A DNA stretch of 64,000 bases from Streptomyces sp. NRRL S-340 (GCF_000720185.1 NZ_JOIY01000001.1:238247-302246), one strand, 5' to 3'; shown: positions 9,647 through 23,235, counted from the stretch's first letter. Notes: a model not told the origin generated them from the sequence alone. A program made the numbers and translations.

Positions 9647-10183
9647 TCACGCCTCGCCGTCGCCGTCCTCCGGCTTGCCGGCCTCGTCGACCTCACCCTC
9701 CAGGCCGAGCTGCTCGATGAGCCAGCGGTCGAACTCCAGGGCGGCCCGCACCCAGCTGACCGTCGAGGAGACGAAGTGCTCGATGCTCACGCCCATGCCG
9801 ATCAGCATCTGCGCCTCGCCGATGAGGCGGACGGTGCCGTCGTCGTGGGTGTGCGTGTAGACCTTGGGCCACAGGGTGCGCCGGTTCCAGTCGTCGATGG
9901 ACTCCAGGAGCTGCGGCTTCTCGTCGATCTGGTGCGGCCGGTCGTAGAACGTCCGCACCGAGAAGACCTGCTGGTCGTCCTCGCCGCGGAACATGAAGTA
10001 CGTGCGGAACTGCTCCCACGGCGCGACGAGGTCACCCTCCTCGTCGACGAGGTGCTTGAGTTCCATCTGGTCCAGGAGCTGCTTCACGAGATCCTGATCC
10101 GGGACGACGGGGCCCGCCGGTCCTTGGGGCTGCGGCTCGGGCTGGCCCCCGAAGTTCGGAATCGAGGACGGGTCGATGCTCAC
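9647..10183 (-). CDS. YbjN domain protein
   Basis: A 178-aa protein with GTG start ([11 protein letters not shown]) preceded by GAAGGG. After a short Pro/Gln-rich N terminus, residues ~35-160 match the YbjN / type III chaperone-like fold as annotated in actinobacteria: LMEL-type helix, [23 protein letters not shown], then a long C-terminal helix [21 protein letters not shown]. No enzymatic motif. A role as a small adaptor or chaperone is inferred from the fold. It is convergent with the gene ending at 9625. Its frame is continuous, without stop, with the broken clpB 0.8 kb upstream (see findings). Confidence 0.82.
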   Translation of the reverse strand: MSIDPSSIPNFGGQPEPQPQGPAGPVVPDQDLVKQLLDQMELKHLVDEEGDLVAPWEQFRTYFMFRGEDDQQVFSVRTFYDRPHQIDEKPQLLESIDDWNRRTLWPKVYTHTHDDGTVRLIGEAQMLIGMGVSIEHFVSSTVSWVRAALEFDRWLIEQLGLEGEVDEAGKPEDGDGEA

Positions 10184-10321
10184 CGTGTTTTTCCCTTCGT
10201 ACGGATCCTGCCATCCTCCCCCATGCGGGGAGGGGGGTGGCAAGCCCCGGCGGGGCCTGTCAGCCGTGGGCTGACATGATCCGGCCCACGGGGTGACACC
10301 GTACGGGGAACGGGGGCCGAA

Positions 10322-10861
10322 ATGGCGCGGCGGGCAGGCGGGGCGGCGGGCCGGGGCGGGGCGCCGGGGCGTCTGTGGTGGCCGGTCGCGGCGGTCTTCG
10401 CGGTGCCGGTGGCGGCGGCCGTGGCCGCCCTGCGCGTCCTCGTCGCGCAGGTGGCGGGCGGGGCGCCCGGGGACGAGCCCGGCAGGCCCCGCAAGGCGGT
10501 GTGCGCGGAGGCCCTCGCGTTCGGCGGGGCGAAGCTGCCGGCGGGCGCCCGCGACGCCCGGTGCACGGTACGGGCGTGGCTCGACACCGAGTACGAGGCC
10601 CGCTTCCGGATGCCCCGCGAGGACGTGCGCGGCTGGCTGGGCGCCGCCTATCCGGACGCGCCGCCGTCCGGGACGCCCTCCTGCGTCCCGGACTCCGCGG
10701 ACATCTGCCTGGACCTCGGTCTCACCGAGGGCGACGGGAACTACGCCGGCCGCGTCCCCGGCCGCACCGACCCGGGTTTCGGTGCGTCGGCCGTCCAGGT
10801 CACCGTGAAGTACGAGGGCCCGGACCAGGCCCTCGTCACCTTCACGGCGTTCACCGTCTGA
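10322..10861 (+). CDS. Hypothetical single-span membrane/secreted protein
   Basis: A 179-aa product. A basic N terminus (MARRAGG...) is followed by one hydrophobic segment ([28 protein letters not shown]). The extracytoplasmic part has four Cys that could pair, and a C-terminal strand-rich region ending [21 protein letters not shown] do not recognise a family. The start is ATG 10322 after a weak purine stretch. It points toward the broken 3' end of clpB, so the two genes converge on the hairpin at 10924-10964. Confidence 0.65.
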   Translation: MARRAGGAAGRGGAPGRLWWPVAAVFAVPVAAAVAALRVLVAQVAGGAPGDEPGRPRKAVCAEALAFGGAKLPAGARDARCTVRAWLDTEYEARFRMPREDVRGWLGAAYPDAPPSGTPSCVPDSADICLDLGLTEGDGNYAGRVPGRTDPGFGASAVQVTVKYEGPDQALVTFTAFTV

Positions 10862-10923
10862 GAGTTGCGAACAAAAGGGGAGTCCGGTCAGCTCGCGGCG
10901 TCCGGTGCGTGCGATCGCAAGGC

Positions 10924-10964
10924 GCCGGAAGGCCCTTGTAGCGGAGCTACCAGGGCCTTCCGGC
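10924..10964. terminator. Strong nested hairpin between the 10322 gene and clpB
   Basis: A 13-bp perfect outer stem (GCCGGAAGGCCCT with AGGGCCTTCCGGC) encloses a second 5-bp stem (GTAGC with GCTAC) around GGA. Standing between convergent genes it is probably a bidirectional terminator. Its right foot coincides with the point where the clpB coding sequence breaks off. Confidence 0.8.
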
Positions 10965-10966
10965 TC

Positions 10967-13450
<2,484 letters not shown>

Positions 13451-13537
13451 GGTCGCTTCTCTCCTCCTTGGCGTCAGCGGTCCTCGCCTCAGCGGTCTGC
13501 CACGTCTCCCACTACTGACTCAGTCAACGTACACAAA

Positions 13538-13558
13538 GTTGAGTCTATTCCACTCAAG
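13538..13558. promoter_or_regulatory. HspR box (HAIR) between clpB and the PPOX gene
   Basis: GTTGAGT-N7-ACTCAAG differs by one base from the HAIR consensus CTTGAGT-N7-ACTCAAG bound by HspR in Streptomyces. It is 88 bases upstream of clpB and 25 bases upstream of the divergent gene at 13584, so it could repress both. Confidence 0.85.
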
Positions 13559-13583
13559 GCCGTTCGGCGCCTACATTCTTGCC

Positions 13584-14003
13584 ATGGCCACCACCAGATA
13601 CACCCTCGACCCGGGGGCTCCCGACGCGCCGTACCTCAGCTTCTGGCGGGAGCGGCACGTGTGCACACTGACCACCCTGCGCCCCGACGGCACCCCGCAC
13701 GTCGTACCGGTCGGCGTGACCTACGACCCCGAGGCGCGGCTGGCGCGGGTGATCACGAGCAGGACGAGCACCAAGGCGAAGAACGTGCTGGCGGCCGGCG
13801 AGGAGGGAATGCCCGTGGCGGTGTGCCAGGTGGACGGCCGGCGGTGGGCCACGCTGGAGGGACGCGCCCGCGTCCGCACGGAGCCGGAGCGGGTCGCGGA
13901 GGCGGAGCGCCGCTACACCGAGCGCTACCGGCGCGCCCCGCGGGAGAACCCGCTGCGCGTGGTGATCGAGATCGAACTGACCCGGGCGCTGGGCCGCGGC
14001 TGA
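13584..14003 (+). CDS. PPOX-class (pyridoxamine 5'-phosphate oxidase fold) F420/flavin-dependent protein
   Basis: A 139-aa split-barrel protein. PYLSFWRERHVCTLTTLRPDGTPHVVPVGV is the typical first strand pair, followed by TSRTSTKAKNVLAA (cofactor phosphate contacts) and VDGRRWATLEGRARV. Such small proteins bind F420 or FMN and reduce diverse small molecules in the cytoplasm; the exact substrate cannot be told. The ATG at 13584 begins the homology; upstream in-frame sequence is clpB promoter. It shares the HspR box with clpB, so heat-shock control is likely. Confidence 0.82.
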   Translation: MATTRYTLDPGAPDAPYLSFWRERHVCTLTTLRPDGTPHVVPVGVTYDPEARLARVITSRTSTKAKNVLAAGEEGMPVAVCQVDGRRWATLEGRARVRTEPERVAEAERRYTERYRRAPRENPLRVVIEIELTRALGRG

Positions 14004-14110
14004 GCGCGGGCGGAGCGCGCGGGGGGCGCGGTCGTGGCCGGGGCGTGGACAAGGGCCTTTTCCAGCCAGAGCAGAAACAGGGTGGTATCCGTGGAAATCC
14101 ACCTGAAACT

Positions 14111-14151
14111 GCAGCGGCGTCACCGTGTTCAGGTCACGGTGACGCCGCTGC
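14111..14151. terminator. 17-bp perfect hairpin between convergent genes
   Basis: GCAGCGGCGTCACCGTG pairs perfectly with CACGGTGACGCCGCTGC around a 7-base loop. It lies between the stop at 14003 (plus) and the stop at 14195 (minus), so it is probably a bidirectional terminator. Confidence 0.8.
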
Positions 14152-14194
14152 GGGGGGAAGCACCTGAGCGATCTGTTACGACGGGGGAATCGCG

Positions 14195-14530
14195 TCAGGC
14201 ACTGCGGGGGGTGGCTGAGATGGTCCTGATGTCGGCGGGCTCCGGCGCCACCTGCCGGTGGTCCCGCTGGTCCAGGTTCACGAAGATCATTCCGTATCGG
14301 ATGGCACACCGTACGGGCTGCGGCGCCCCCCGAGGACGTCGCAGGCACCGGTACGCCCGTACGTCACCGTCCTCGTCCCGCGTCACGACGACCGGCTCTC
14401 CGAAGACGGTCACCATCAGCGAGTCACCACTGTGGGGGATGGCGGTGACCAGGTCGATGAAGTGCCAGCCGGAGCGGTAGGCGGTGGCCATTTCACGGCG
14501 GAAGGAACGGTCGTCGGGTGGTGTGGTCAC
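14195..14530 (-). CDS. Rieske-like mini-protein lacking the cluster ligands
   Basis: A 111-aa protein. The body resembles the N-terminal Rieske domain of ring-hydroxylating oxygenases: GWHFIDLVTAIPHSGDSLM, GEPVVVTRDEDGDVRAYRC, and RYGMIFVNLD. The Cys-x-His and Cys-x2-His pairs that hold the 2Fe-2S cluster are not intact: the first site reads CLRRPRG and the second has only a lone Cys. An enzyme or electron carrier is therefore unlikely and a binding role is more plausible. The start is GTG 14530, with GGGAG 6 bases ahead. That start is 2 bases past the stop of the secreted-peptide gene, indicating coupling. Confidence 0.65.
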   Translation of the reverse strand: MTTPPDDRSFRREMATAYRSGWHFIDLVTAIPHSGDSLMVTVFGEPVVVTRDEDGDVRAYRCLRRPRGAPQPVRCAIRYGMIFVNLDQRDHRQVAPEPADIRTISATPRSA

Positions 14531-14531
14531 A

Positions 14532-14735
14532 TCAACTCCCGGCTCCATCTGTCGCAGCGGTGCCATTGCCCGAGGTGGTGGAGTTCACGGCCACGGCCGG
14601 CCAGGTGCTGTTCGCCTGAACATCACTCTTCGCACCGTGGATGCCACTCAGCGCGCCGAGGGCCACAACGGCGGAGAAGGCGGCGACAAGCACCGAGCGA
14701 AGCAGTCTGTTACCCATAATCGGCTTCGTCCTCAC
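14532..14735 (-). CDS. Short secreted peptide
   Basis: 67 aa from GTG 14735, or 61 aa from ATG 14717. It has a clear signal peptide: basic GNRLLR, a hydrophobic core SVLVAAFSAVVALGAL, then a candidate cleavage near IHGA. The mature part is about 35 residues rich in Ser, Thr, Asn, Gly and Ala, with no Cys. I do not recognise it. It is followed within 2 bases by the Rieske-like gene and is divergent from a LuxR regulator, which suggests a regulated, exported small peptide. Confidence 0.6.
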   Translation of the reverse strand: MRTKPIMGNRLLRSVLVAAFSAVVALGALSGIHGAKSDVQANSTWPAVAVNSTTSGNGTAATDGAGS

Positions 14736-14810
14736 TTGAAGGTCCCCTTTTCCCCCGTCACGTACGACGATGGCTCATTCGGGCACGTCATGGCCACACA
14801 ATCGGTGCAT

Positions 14811-14830
14811 CATGTTCCTGCATGTTCAGG
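14811..14830. promoter_or_regulatory. Tandem 10-bp direct repeat in the divergent regulator/peptide promoter region
   Basis: CATGTTCCTG is followed at once by CATGTTCAGG, that is one helical turn apart. It lies between the secreted-peptide gene and the LuxR gene starting at 14849. It could be an activator or autoregulatory site; this is inference from position only. Confidence 0.35.
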
Positions 14831-14848
14831 ACCCTGGGGGGTGGAGAT

Positions 14849-15832
14849 TTGAGTACGAATCACATAAATCCGACACATCCCCATGCGATGAGCGAGCTGT
14901 GCGGGGACGGCAGCCGCCTGTACGCGGCGGCCCTGCGTGCGGGACGTATCGCCCGCACGGAGGTGGAACCGGCACCCTGTCTGATGGAGTTCGCCCTGCT
15001 CCATCCCGATCCGGACGACCCGGACTGGCTGCGTCCCGTCTCTCCCGCCCTCGCCCTCGCCCAGCGGCTCAACCCCATCGAGCGGGAGATCACCGAACGC
15101 CGCCGGGCGGCCACCGACCTCGCAGACATCTTTGAGCCGTTCATGGCCCTGAGCGCCCAGTCCACCTCCGGCGGCGACTCGATCACCGTCCTGGAGGGCG
15201 GCGAGCGGATCAACACCGCGCTCAACCTCGCCACGGCCCAGTGCCGTACCGAGATGCTCACCGTCCAGCCCAGCGACCGGGTCTCCGAGCGCAGCGTACT
15301 GCGCGGCCTGGAACGCGACCGCCCGCTGATCGAGCGCGGCGTCCGGATCCGCACCCTGTACCAGCACACCGCACGGTACAGCCAGGAGAAGCTCGCCTAC
15401 GCCGCCCATCTCGCCGACGGGAAGGTGGAGTACCGCTCCATCGACGAACTGGTGGAGCGCCTCATCGTCTGCGACGAGACGGTCGCCTTCATCCCCACCA
15501 GGGACGACCAGCAGGTCGCGCTGGAACTGCGCCACCCCGGCCTGGTCCGCTACCTGATCAAGGTCTTCGAGTTCATGTGGAGCCGCGCCGTCCCGCTGAG
15601 CGCCGGCACACCCTACGAGACCGCGCCCGACGGCATCACCGAGATCCAGCACTCCATCGCCAAACTCCTCGTCGAGGGGCACGTGGACGAGGCCATAGCC
15701 CGCCGCCTCGGCATGAACGTCCGCACCTGCCGCGCCCACATCGCCAAGCTGGCCACCGCCCTGGGCAGCGGCAGCCGCGCCCAGCTCGGCTACCTCATCG
15801 CCCAGTCCGGCATCCTCAAGCAGGAGCCCTGA
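14849..15832 (+). CDS. LuxR-C-terminal transcriptional regulator with TrmB/PLD-like sensor region (paralogue 1)
   Basis: 327 aa from a TTG start (GGAG 4 bases upstream). The N terminus then aligns with the paralogue at 15907-16944: THPHAMSELCGDGSRLYAAALRAGRI against EHPHGADRLCEAGDRVYSRAVRRGRV. Both keep CLMEFALLHPDPDD-type sequence and a central TVQPSDR...RGVRIRTLYQHTAR...VAFIPTRDDQQVALELRHPGL segment, typical of actinobacterial regulators with a TrmB/phospholipase-D-like ligand region. The C terminus is a LuxR HTH (LVEGHVDEAIARRLGMNVRTCRAHI). It probably controls the divergent peptide/Rieske-like pair. A plain ATG at 14888 is an alternative start. Confidence 0.8.
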   Translation: MSTNHINPTHPHAMSELCGDGSRLYAAALRAGRIARTEVEPAPCLMEFALLHPDPDDPDWLRPVSPALALAQRLNPIEREITERRRAATDLADIFEPFMALSAQSTSGGDSITVLEGGERINTALNLATAQCRTEMLTVQPSDRVSERSVLRGLERDRPLIERGVRIRTLYQHTARYSQEKLAYAAHLADGKVEYRSIDELVERLIVCDETVAFIPTRDDQQVALELRHPGLVRYLIKVFEFMWSRAVPLSAGTPYETAPDGITEIQHSIAKLLVEGHVDEAIARRLGMNVRTCRAHIAKLATALGSGSRAQLGYLIAQSGILKQEP

Positions 15833-15906
15833 ACCCGCGGACCGCCACCCGGAGCCCCGCCCCTCGCCGGCAGGCGCCCTGAGCCCCGCGGGCGGAGCCG
15901 GGCAGC

Positions 15907-16944
15907 TCACCGGGCGGCCGCGGCTCCCCGGCCGGGAGCCGCGGGGACACCGCCCCTGCGCGGCGGCCCGTCCAGCCCCGCCTGCGCGATCCGCACCCCC
16001 AGCTGCGTACGGCTGGCCGCGCCCAGCGTCTCCGACAGCCGGGCGATGTGCGCGCGGCAGGTGCGCACGCTGATGCCCAGCCGCTCGGCGATCACCGCGT
16101 CCTGGTGGCCCTCGGCCAGCAGCGCCGCGATCGACTGCTCGCGGTGGGAGATGCCCTCGATGCCGGTGTCCGGCAGCGGCGCGGTGAGCGGGATCGCCAG
16201 CCGCCACTGCCGCTCGAAGACCGTCACCAGGTACTCCACGAGCGCCGGGTGGCGCAGTTCCAGCGCCATCGTGTGGTCGGCGTTGGCGGGGATGAAGGCC
16301 ACCGTGCGGTCGAAGAGGATCAGCCGGTCGATCACCTCGTCCAGCGTGCGCGCCTCGGCCGCGTCGCCCATCAGCTCCATGTAGTTGAGCAGGCCCTGGC
16401 CGTGCCGGGCCACGTGCGTGTACAGGTCGCGCATGCGCACCCCGCGGGCGCGCAGCGCCAGCGCCCGGGGCAGCCCCTCCGACAGCTCGTGCTCGCGGCG
16501 GATCCCGCCGGGCTGCACGGTCAGCACCTCCCGCGTGCACACCTGGGTCGCCTCGTCCATCGCCGCCTGGATGCGGTTCAGGCCGTCCAGGACCCGGATG
16601 GCGCTGCCCTCGGCGCCGGCGGCGGGCACCCGCACCTGGCGGCCCAGGCCCGCGTACCGCTCGAAGGCCGCCACCGCCGAACCCACCCGCCGGTGGCTCT
16701 CGCTGACCTCGTCGTACATCCCGCGCAGCAGACGCGTCATGACCTCCTGCGGCGCGGTGGGCACCAGGAAGTCCATGTCGTCGGGGTCCGGGTGCAGCAG
16801 GGCCAGTTCAAGCAGACAGGGCACCGGATCGGCGTCGCCGCGCGGCACCCGACCGCGCCGTACGGCCCGGGAATACACCCGATCCCCGGCTTCGCACAGT
16901 CGGTCGGCGCCGTGAGGATGCTCCTGCGCCCCGTGCCCGGCCAT
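15907..16944 (-). CDS. LuxR-C-terminal transcriptional regulator (paralogue 2)
   Basis: 345 aa, ATG 16944. Architecture as in its convergent neighbour at 14849: an N-terminal LCEAGDRVYSRA helix, CLLELALLHPDPDD, a central VLTVQPGGIR...RGVRMRDLYTHVARHG...VAFIPANADHTMALELRHPAL sensor-like segment and a LuxR HTH (LAEGHQDAVIAERLGISVRTCRAHIARL). The two are divergent enough to be an old duplication. A Pro/Arg/Ala-rich tail of ~20 residues follows the HTH. No target gene is adjacent on its own strand. Confidence 0.82.
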   Translation of the reverse strand: MAGHGAQEHPHGADRLCEAGDRVYSRAVRRGRVPRGDADPVPCLLELALLHPDPDDMDFLVPTAPQEVMTRLLRGMYDEVSESHRRVGSAVAAFERYAGLGRQVRVPAAGAEGSAIRVLDGLNRIQAAMDEATQVCTREVLTVQPGGIRREHELSEGLPRALALRARGVRMRDLYTHVARHGQGLLNYMELMGDAAEARTLDEVIDRLILFDRTVAFIPANADHTMALELRHPALVEYLVTVFERQWRLAIPLTAPLPDTGIEGISHREQSIAALLAEGHQDAVIAERLGISVRTCRAHIARLSETLGAASRTQLGVRIAQAGLDGPPRRGGVPAAPGRGAAAAR

Positions 16945-17161
16945 GGCCCATCACACCCCCGGTTTCCGCGTGGTTCCGCAGCGCAACTATGCGCGGCCCG
17001 GACCGGCTGTGCAACACGGCTCCCGACGGCCCGGACACCGGAAAACACTGTTCCCGCCCGGTATGTACGGCCCTTGCCCCGCCCTGTGCGCCAAGCCGGC
17101 GGCAGCCTCACGGCCTCGGCCCGACCCGTACGGGGGACCCCCGGCCGCCGTGGCCCCCCGG

Positions 17162-18280
17162 CTACTTGAGGCCGGCCTCCGCGCAGTCGGCGCTGTACTT
17201 GGCCGTGCAGATGTCGGACACCTTGTAGATGCCGTCGGCGATGACCGTGTCCTTGATGTTGCTCCTGGTCATCGCGACGACGGAGACCATCTGCGACGGG
17301 ATGTTCTTCGTGGTCGGGCTGTCGACCTTGTCGCGGGTGAGCGAGTCGAACTGGATGTCCTTGCCCTGGACCTTGGCGACCGCCATCTCGGCGGCGTTCT
17401 CGGCCTCGGTCGGGTAGGGCTTGTACACGCTCATGTACTGGTCACCGCTCACGATCCGCTGCACGGCGGCGAGTTCGGCGTCCTGGCCGGTGACCGGCGG
17501 CAGCTTGGTCACACCCGCCGCCTTCAGCGCCTCGATGGCCCCGCCCGCCATGCCGTCGTTGGCGGAGTAGACGGCGGCGACGCCGTTCTTGCCGAGCGCG
17601 CTGATCGCCTTGGCCATCTGGCTGCGGGCTATCTCCGCCTTCCAGTCCTTGATGTCGTAGGACCTGGCGATCGTCACCTTGCCGTTCAGCTGGGCGAGTG
17701 CGCCCGCCTTGAACTGCCTGGCGTTCGGGTCGGTCGGCGAGCCGTTGATCATGACGACCTGGGCCGAGCTGGACGCCTGCGAACCCAGCGCCTCCAGCAG
17801 CGAACGGCCCTGCACCTCGCCGACCAGTTCGTTGTCGAAGGAGATGTACGCGTCGATGGGGCCCTCGGCGAGCCGGTCGTAGGCGATGACCGGAATGCCG
17901 GCCGCCTTGGCCTTCTTCACCTGGACGGCGATCCGGTGCGCGTCGACGGCGTCGAGCAGGATGACGTCGACCTTGTCGCCGATCATCTTCTCCATCTGAC
18001 TCGCCTGCCTGCTCGCGCTGGCGCCCGCGTTGGCGTACTCGACCCTGCCCTGGCGGCGGGTCAGTTCGGCGACCTTGTCCTTGACGGCGGGCGCGTCGAA
18101 CCGGTCGTAGCGCGTGTTCGCCGTCTCCGGCAGGAGCAGACCCACCGTCAGGTCGTTGCCCTTGGTCGGGCTCGCCTTGCTGCTGCTCCCCGACCCCCCG
18201 AGCGCCCCGCAGGCGGCCAGCGGGAAGGTCAGCGTGGTGGCGGCCACGGCCATGGCGATACGACGCATCGAGGTGCTCAC
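17162..18280 (-). CDS. Sugar ABC transporter substrate-binding lipoprotein
   Basis: 372 aa from GTG 18280, which has GAAGG upstream; an in-frame ATG at 18268 gives the same lipoprotein. The signal peptide ends in a lipobox (FPLAAC). The mature protein is a periplasmic-binding-protein type 1 (LacI-like) fold of the xylose/ribose kind: LTVGLLLPETANTRYDRFDAPAV, VDVILLDAVDAHRIA, AAGIPVIAYDRLAEGPIDAYISFDN, and AVYSANDGMAGGAIEAL. It would present a sugar to a permease, but no permease or ATPase gene is adjacent, so it is an orphan here. It lies just past the dnaK operon terminator. Confidence 0.85.
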   Translation of the reverse strand: MSTSMRRIAMAVAATTLTFPLAACGALGGSGSSSKASPTKGNDLTVGLLLPETANTRYDRFDAPAVKDKVAELTRRQGRVEYANAGASASRQASQMEKMIGDKVDVILLDAVDAHRIAVQVKKAKAAGIPVIAYDRLAEGPIDAYISFDNELVGEVQGRSLLEALGSQASSSAQVVMINGSPTDPNARQFKAGALAQLNGKVTIARSYDIKDWKAEIARSQMAKAISALGKNGVAAVYSANDGMAGGAIEALKAAGVTKLPPVTGQDAELAAVQRIVSGDQYMSVYKPYPTEAENAAEMAVAKVQGKDIQFDSLTRDKVDSPTTKNIPSQMVSVVAMTRSNIKDTVIADGIYKVSDICTAKYSADCAEAGLK

Positions 18281-18940
18281 TTCTGGTGCCTTCCGGACGT
18301 GGGCGCAGCATTGCGGCCCAGGTGCCTGAAAAGCCAACGCGTCAGCCCCTACCGGCGTCAAGCGGAACCACTTAACGAGATGACAACACCACGCTCCGCT
18401 TCCTGTGTGGCGGCTTTGCGGACACTTGCGGAATCTTCTCCAAACACCCTTTACCGACCCTCCACCCGGTGTGCGCCGCAGGGCGGTTCAGGAACGGCCC
18501 ATCGACGGGCCATCGAAGGGCAAAGATTCCAGCGGCCGTCCGGGCGGCCGGTGGGGAGCGGTGAGGGGAGCCGGGAGCCGTCGCAGGGCGGCCCGAGTGC
18601 GGCGGGTGACCCTCCACCGCTGCGGCGAAGCGGTGCCGAAGTGAAGATCGGTCACGAACGGACGAAGAGGGAGGATGAACACGCCGCGAGCCGCCGGGGG
18701 AACGCAGGACCGGCCGGGCCGGCGGCACGTCTCTCGTCTCTCTTCGCTCTCTCATCCGGCTCACCGCCGCTCGTCGTGCCGTACGCTCCGGCCCGCCGCC
18801 GTGCGGCCCGCGGCTCACCCGCCGCTGACGAGCCGAGAGGGGCCCGGATCGCTCCGGGCCCCTCTCAGCCGTGCGTGTGTCCGGGCAGCGCACGCGTCGG
18901 CCGGGCGCGTGCGCGGGACGGTCCGCCGTGGCGGCGGGCG
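18281..18940. other. 660-base intergenic region
   Basis: It separates the binding lipoprotein from hspR. The dnaK-operon hairpin occupies 18835-18866. The rest must include the lipoprotein promoter; I see no convincing coding sequence. Confidence 0.5.
18835..18866. terminator. Terminator of the dnaK operon
   Basis: A 14-bp perfect stem (GAGAGGGGCCCGGA with TCCGGGCCCCTCTC) with a TCGC tetraloop, 74 bases past the hspR stop. Confidence 0.88.
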
Positions 18941-19393
18941 TCAGTCCGGGGACTGCTGCCGTTTGGGCCGCCACACCACCAGCGCGCTGGTCTGCTGCAC
19001 CTCCTGGTACGGGACGAGGTCCCGGCGGTAGGAGGCGTGGACGGCGGCCTCGCGCTGGCGCATCGTGGCCGCGGCGCCCTCCAGGGCCGACTGCAGCTCC
19101 GCGACACGGGACTGCAGCGCGGCGACCTGGTTCTCCAGTTCGATGATCCGCTTGATGCCTGCCAGGTTGATGCCCTCGTCCTGCGACAACTGCTGCACCT
19201 GACGGAGCAGTTCGATGTCGCGGGCCGAGTAGCGGCGGCCCCGGCCCGCGGTGCGGTCCGGGGACACCAGGCCCAGCCGGTCGTACTGACGGAGCGTCTG
19301 CGGGTGCAGTCCGGACAGCTGCGCCGCCACGGAGATGACGTACACCGGTGTGTCTTCCGTCAGTTCGTACGGGTTGCGGCGGCGGCCGTCCAT
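18941..19393 (-). CDS. hspR: HspR, MerR-family heat-shock repressor
   Basis: 150 aa starting MDGRRRNPYELTEDTPVYVISVAAQLSGLHPQTLRQYDRLGLVSP. The MerR winged HTH (residues ~17-85, with R-QYDRLGLVSP and RRYSARDIELLRQ) is followed by a coiled-coil segment (IIELENQVAALQSRVAELQSAL). HspR binds the HAIR repeat, with DnaK as co-repressor in Streptomyces, and controls dnaK and clpB, both of which carry the box here. It is last in the operon, 5 bases after dnaJ. ATG 19393 is chosen by homology; an ATG at 19402 overlaps the dnaJ stop. Confidence 0.95.
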   Translation of the reverse strand: MDGRRRNPYELTEDTPVYVISVAAQLSGLHPQTLRQYDRLGLVSPDRTAGRGRRYSARDIELLRQVQQLSQDEGINLAGIKRIIELENQVAALQSRVAELQSALEGAAATMRQREAAVHASYRRDLVPYQEVQQTSALVVWRPKRQQSPD

Positions 19394-19398
19394 CTCCC

Positions 19399-20580
19399 TC
19401 ATGCTCCCTTCGCGGCCTCGAACAGCTCGGCCCGCGGGTCCTCGCCCGCTCTCGCCTCGCGATACGCCTCCAGCGCGTCACGAGCCTTCCCCGACACGTC
19501 CTTGGGAACACTCACCTCGACGGTGACCAGCAGGTCCCCGCGGGTGCCGTCCTTGCGGACCGCGCCCTTGCCGCGGGCCCGCATGGTCCGCCCGTTGGGC
19601 GTGCCCGGGGGCAGCTTGAGCGTCACCGGCGGCCCGCCGAGCGTGGGCACCCGCACCTCGCCGCCGAGCGCGGCCTCGTCGAAGGTGACCGGCACGGTGA
19701 CGGTGAGGTTGTCGCCCTTGCGCCCGAAGACCGGGTGGTCACCGACGTGCACCACCACGTACAGGTCGCCCGCCGGACCGCCGCGCTCGCCCGGGGTGCC
19801 CTTGCCGCGCAGCCGGATCCGCTGCCCGTCCGAGACCCCGGCCGGGATGCGGACCTGCATCGTCCGGGACGACTTGGCACGCCCGGAGCCGGCGCAGACC
19901 TCGCACGGGTTCTCCGCGATCAGCCCGCGGCCCTTGCAGTCGGGGCACGGGTCGGTCAGCGAGAAACCGCCGCCGGAGCCGCGCGCCACCTGCCCGGTGC
20001 CGACACAGGTCGGGCACACCCGCGGCGTGCCGTTCTTGTCGCCGGTGCCCGAACAGGCCTTGCACGGCGCCTGCGAGGACATCCGCAGCGGGACCGTGGC
20101 GCCCTCGATGGCCTCCGTGAAGCTCAGCGTGACCTCGGACTCGATGTCCTGGCCGCGCCGCGGCTGCGTCCGCGTGCCCGCTCCGGCGCCGCCCCGGTTG
20201 AACAGGCCCCCGAAGACGTCACCGATCCCGCCGCCGAAGCCGCCGGATGCGCCGCCCCCCTGGGCGCCCCCTCCGAAGAGGTCGCCCAGGTCGAAGTTGA
20301 ACGAGCCGCCGCCCGCCCCGGGACCGGGACGGAAGCCGCCGCCCCCGAACAGGGCGCGGGCGTCGTCGTACTCCTTGCGCTTCTTGGGGTCGCCGAGGAC
20401 GTCGTTCGCCTCGGAGATCTCCTTGAAGCGCTCCTCGGCCTTGGCGTTGCCCTTGTTGGCGTCCGGGTGGTACTCGCGGGCGAGCTTGCGGTACGCCTTC
20501 TTGATCTCGGCCTCGGTGGCGTCCTTGGGGACGCCGAGGACCTTGTAGAAGTCCTTCTCGATGAAGTCCTTGGTGCTCAT
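19399..20580 (-). CDS. dnaJ: DnaJ co-chaperone
   Basis: 393 aa with the full class I layout: J domain with the HPD motif (REYHPDANKG, ~residues 10-75), a long Gly/Phe-rich linker, a zinc region with four CxxCxGxG-type motifs (CKACSGTGDKNG, CPTCVGTGQV, CPDCKGRG, CEVCAGSG), and the C-terminal substrate-binding domains. It stimulates DnaK ATPase and delivers clients. Third gene of the heat-shock operon, 39 bases after grpE. Confidence 0.95.
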   Translation of the reverse strand: MSTKDFIEKDFYKVLGVPKDATEAEIKKAYRKLAREYHPDANKGNAKAEERFKEISEANDVLGDPKKRKEYDDARALFGGGGFRPGPGAGGGSFNFDLGDLFGGGAQGGGASGGFGGGIGDVFGGLFNRGGAGAGTRTQPRRGQDIESEVTLSFTEAIEGATVPLRMSSQAPCKACSGTGDKNGTPRVCPTCVGTGQVARGSGGGFSLTDPCPDCKGRGLIAENPCEVCAGSGRAKSSRTMQVRIPAGVSDGQRIRLRGKGTPGERGGPAGDLYVVVHVGDHPVFGRKGDNLTVTVPVTFDEAALGGEVRVPTLGGPPVTLKLPPGTPNGRTMRARGKGAVRKDGTRGDLLVTVEVSVPKDVSGKARDALEAYREARAGEDPRAELFEAAKGA

Positions 20581-20619
20581 CCCCGACGTCCCTCCTCTCC
20601 TGCGTCGATGCCTATTACG

Positions 20620-23204
<2,585 letters not shown>

Positions 23205-23212
23205 TCAACAGA

Positions 23213-23233
23213 CCTGAGTCAAGCGGGCTCAAC
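23213..23233. promoter_or_regulatory. HspR box 2 (imperfect) upstream of dnaK
   Basis: CCTGAGT-N7-GCTCAAC keeps the spacing and most positions of HAIR. It starts 52 bases upstream of box 1, about five helical turns, consistent with the multiple inverted repeats known at Streptomyces dnaK promoters. Confidence 0.75.
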
Positions 23234-23235
23234 TC

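Noticed and set aside
9647..10966. A genuine ClpB-YbjN fusion protein
   Set aside because: YbjN has its own GTG and ribosome site. The connecting ~260 residues are antisense of a good plus-strand gene and hairpin DNA, so continuity of frame is a by-product of the clpB break.
16943..20548. 1,201-codon plus-strand open frame over the heat-shock operon
   Set aside because: Antisense of the lipoprotein, hspR and dnaJ; no recognisable domain.
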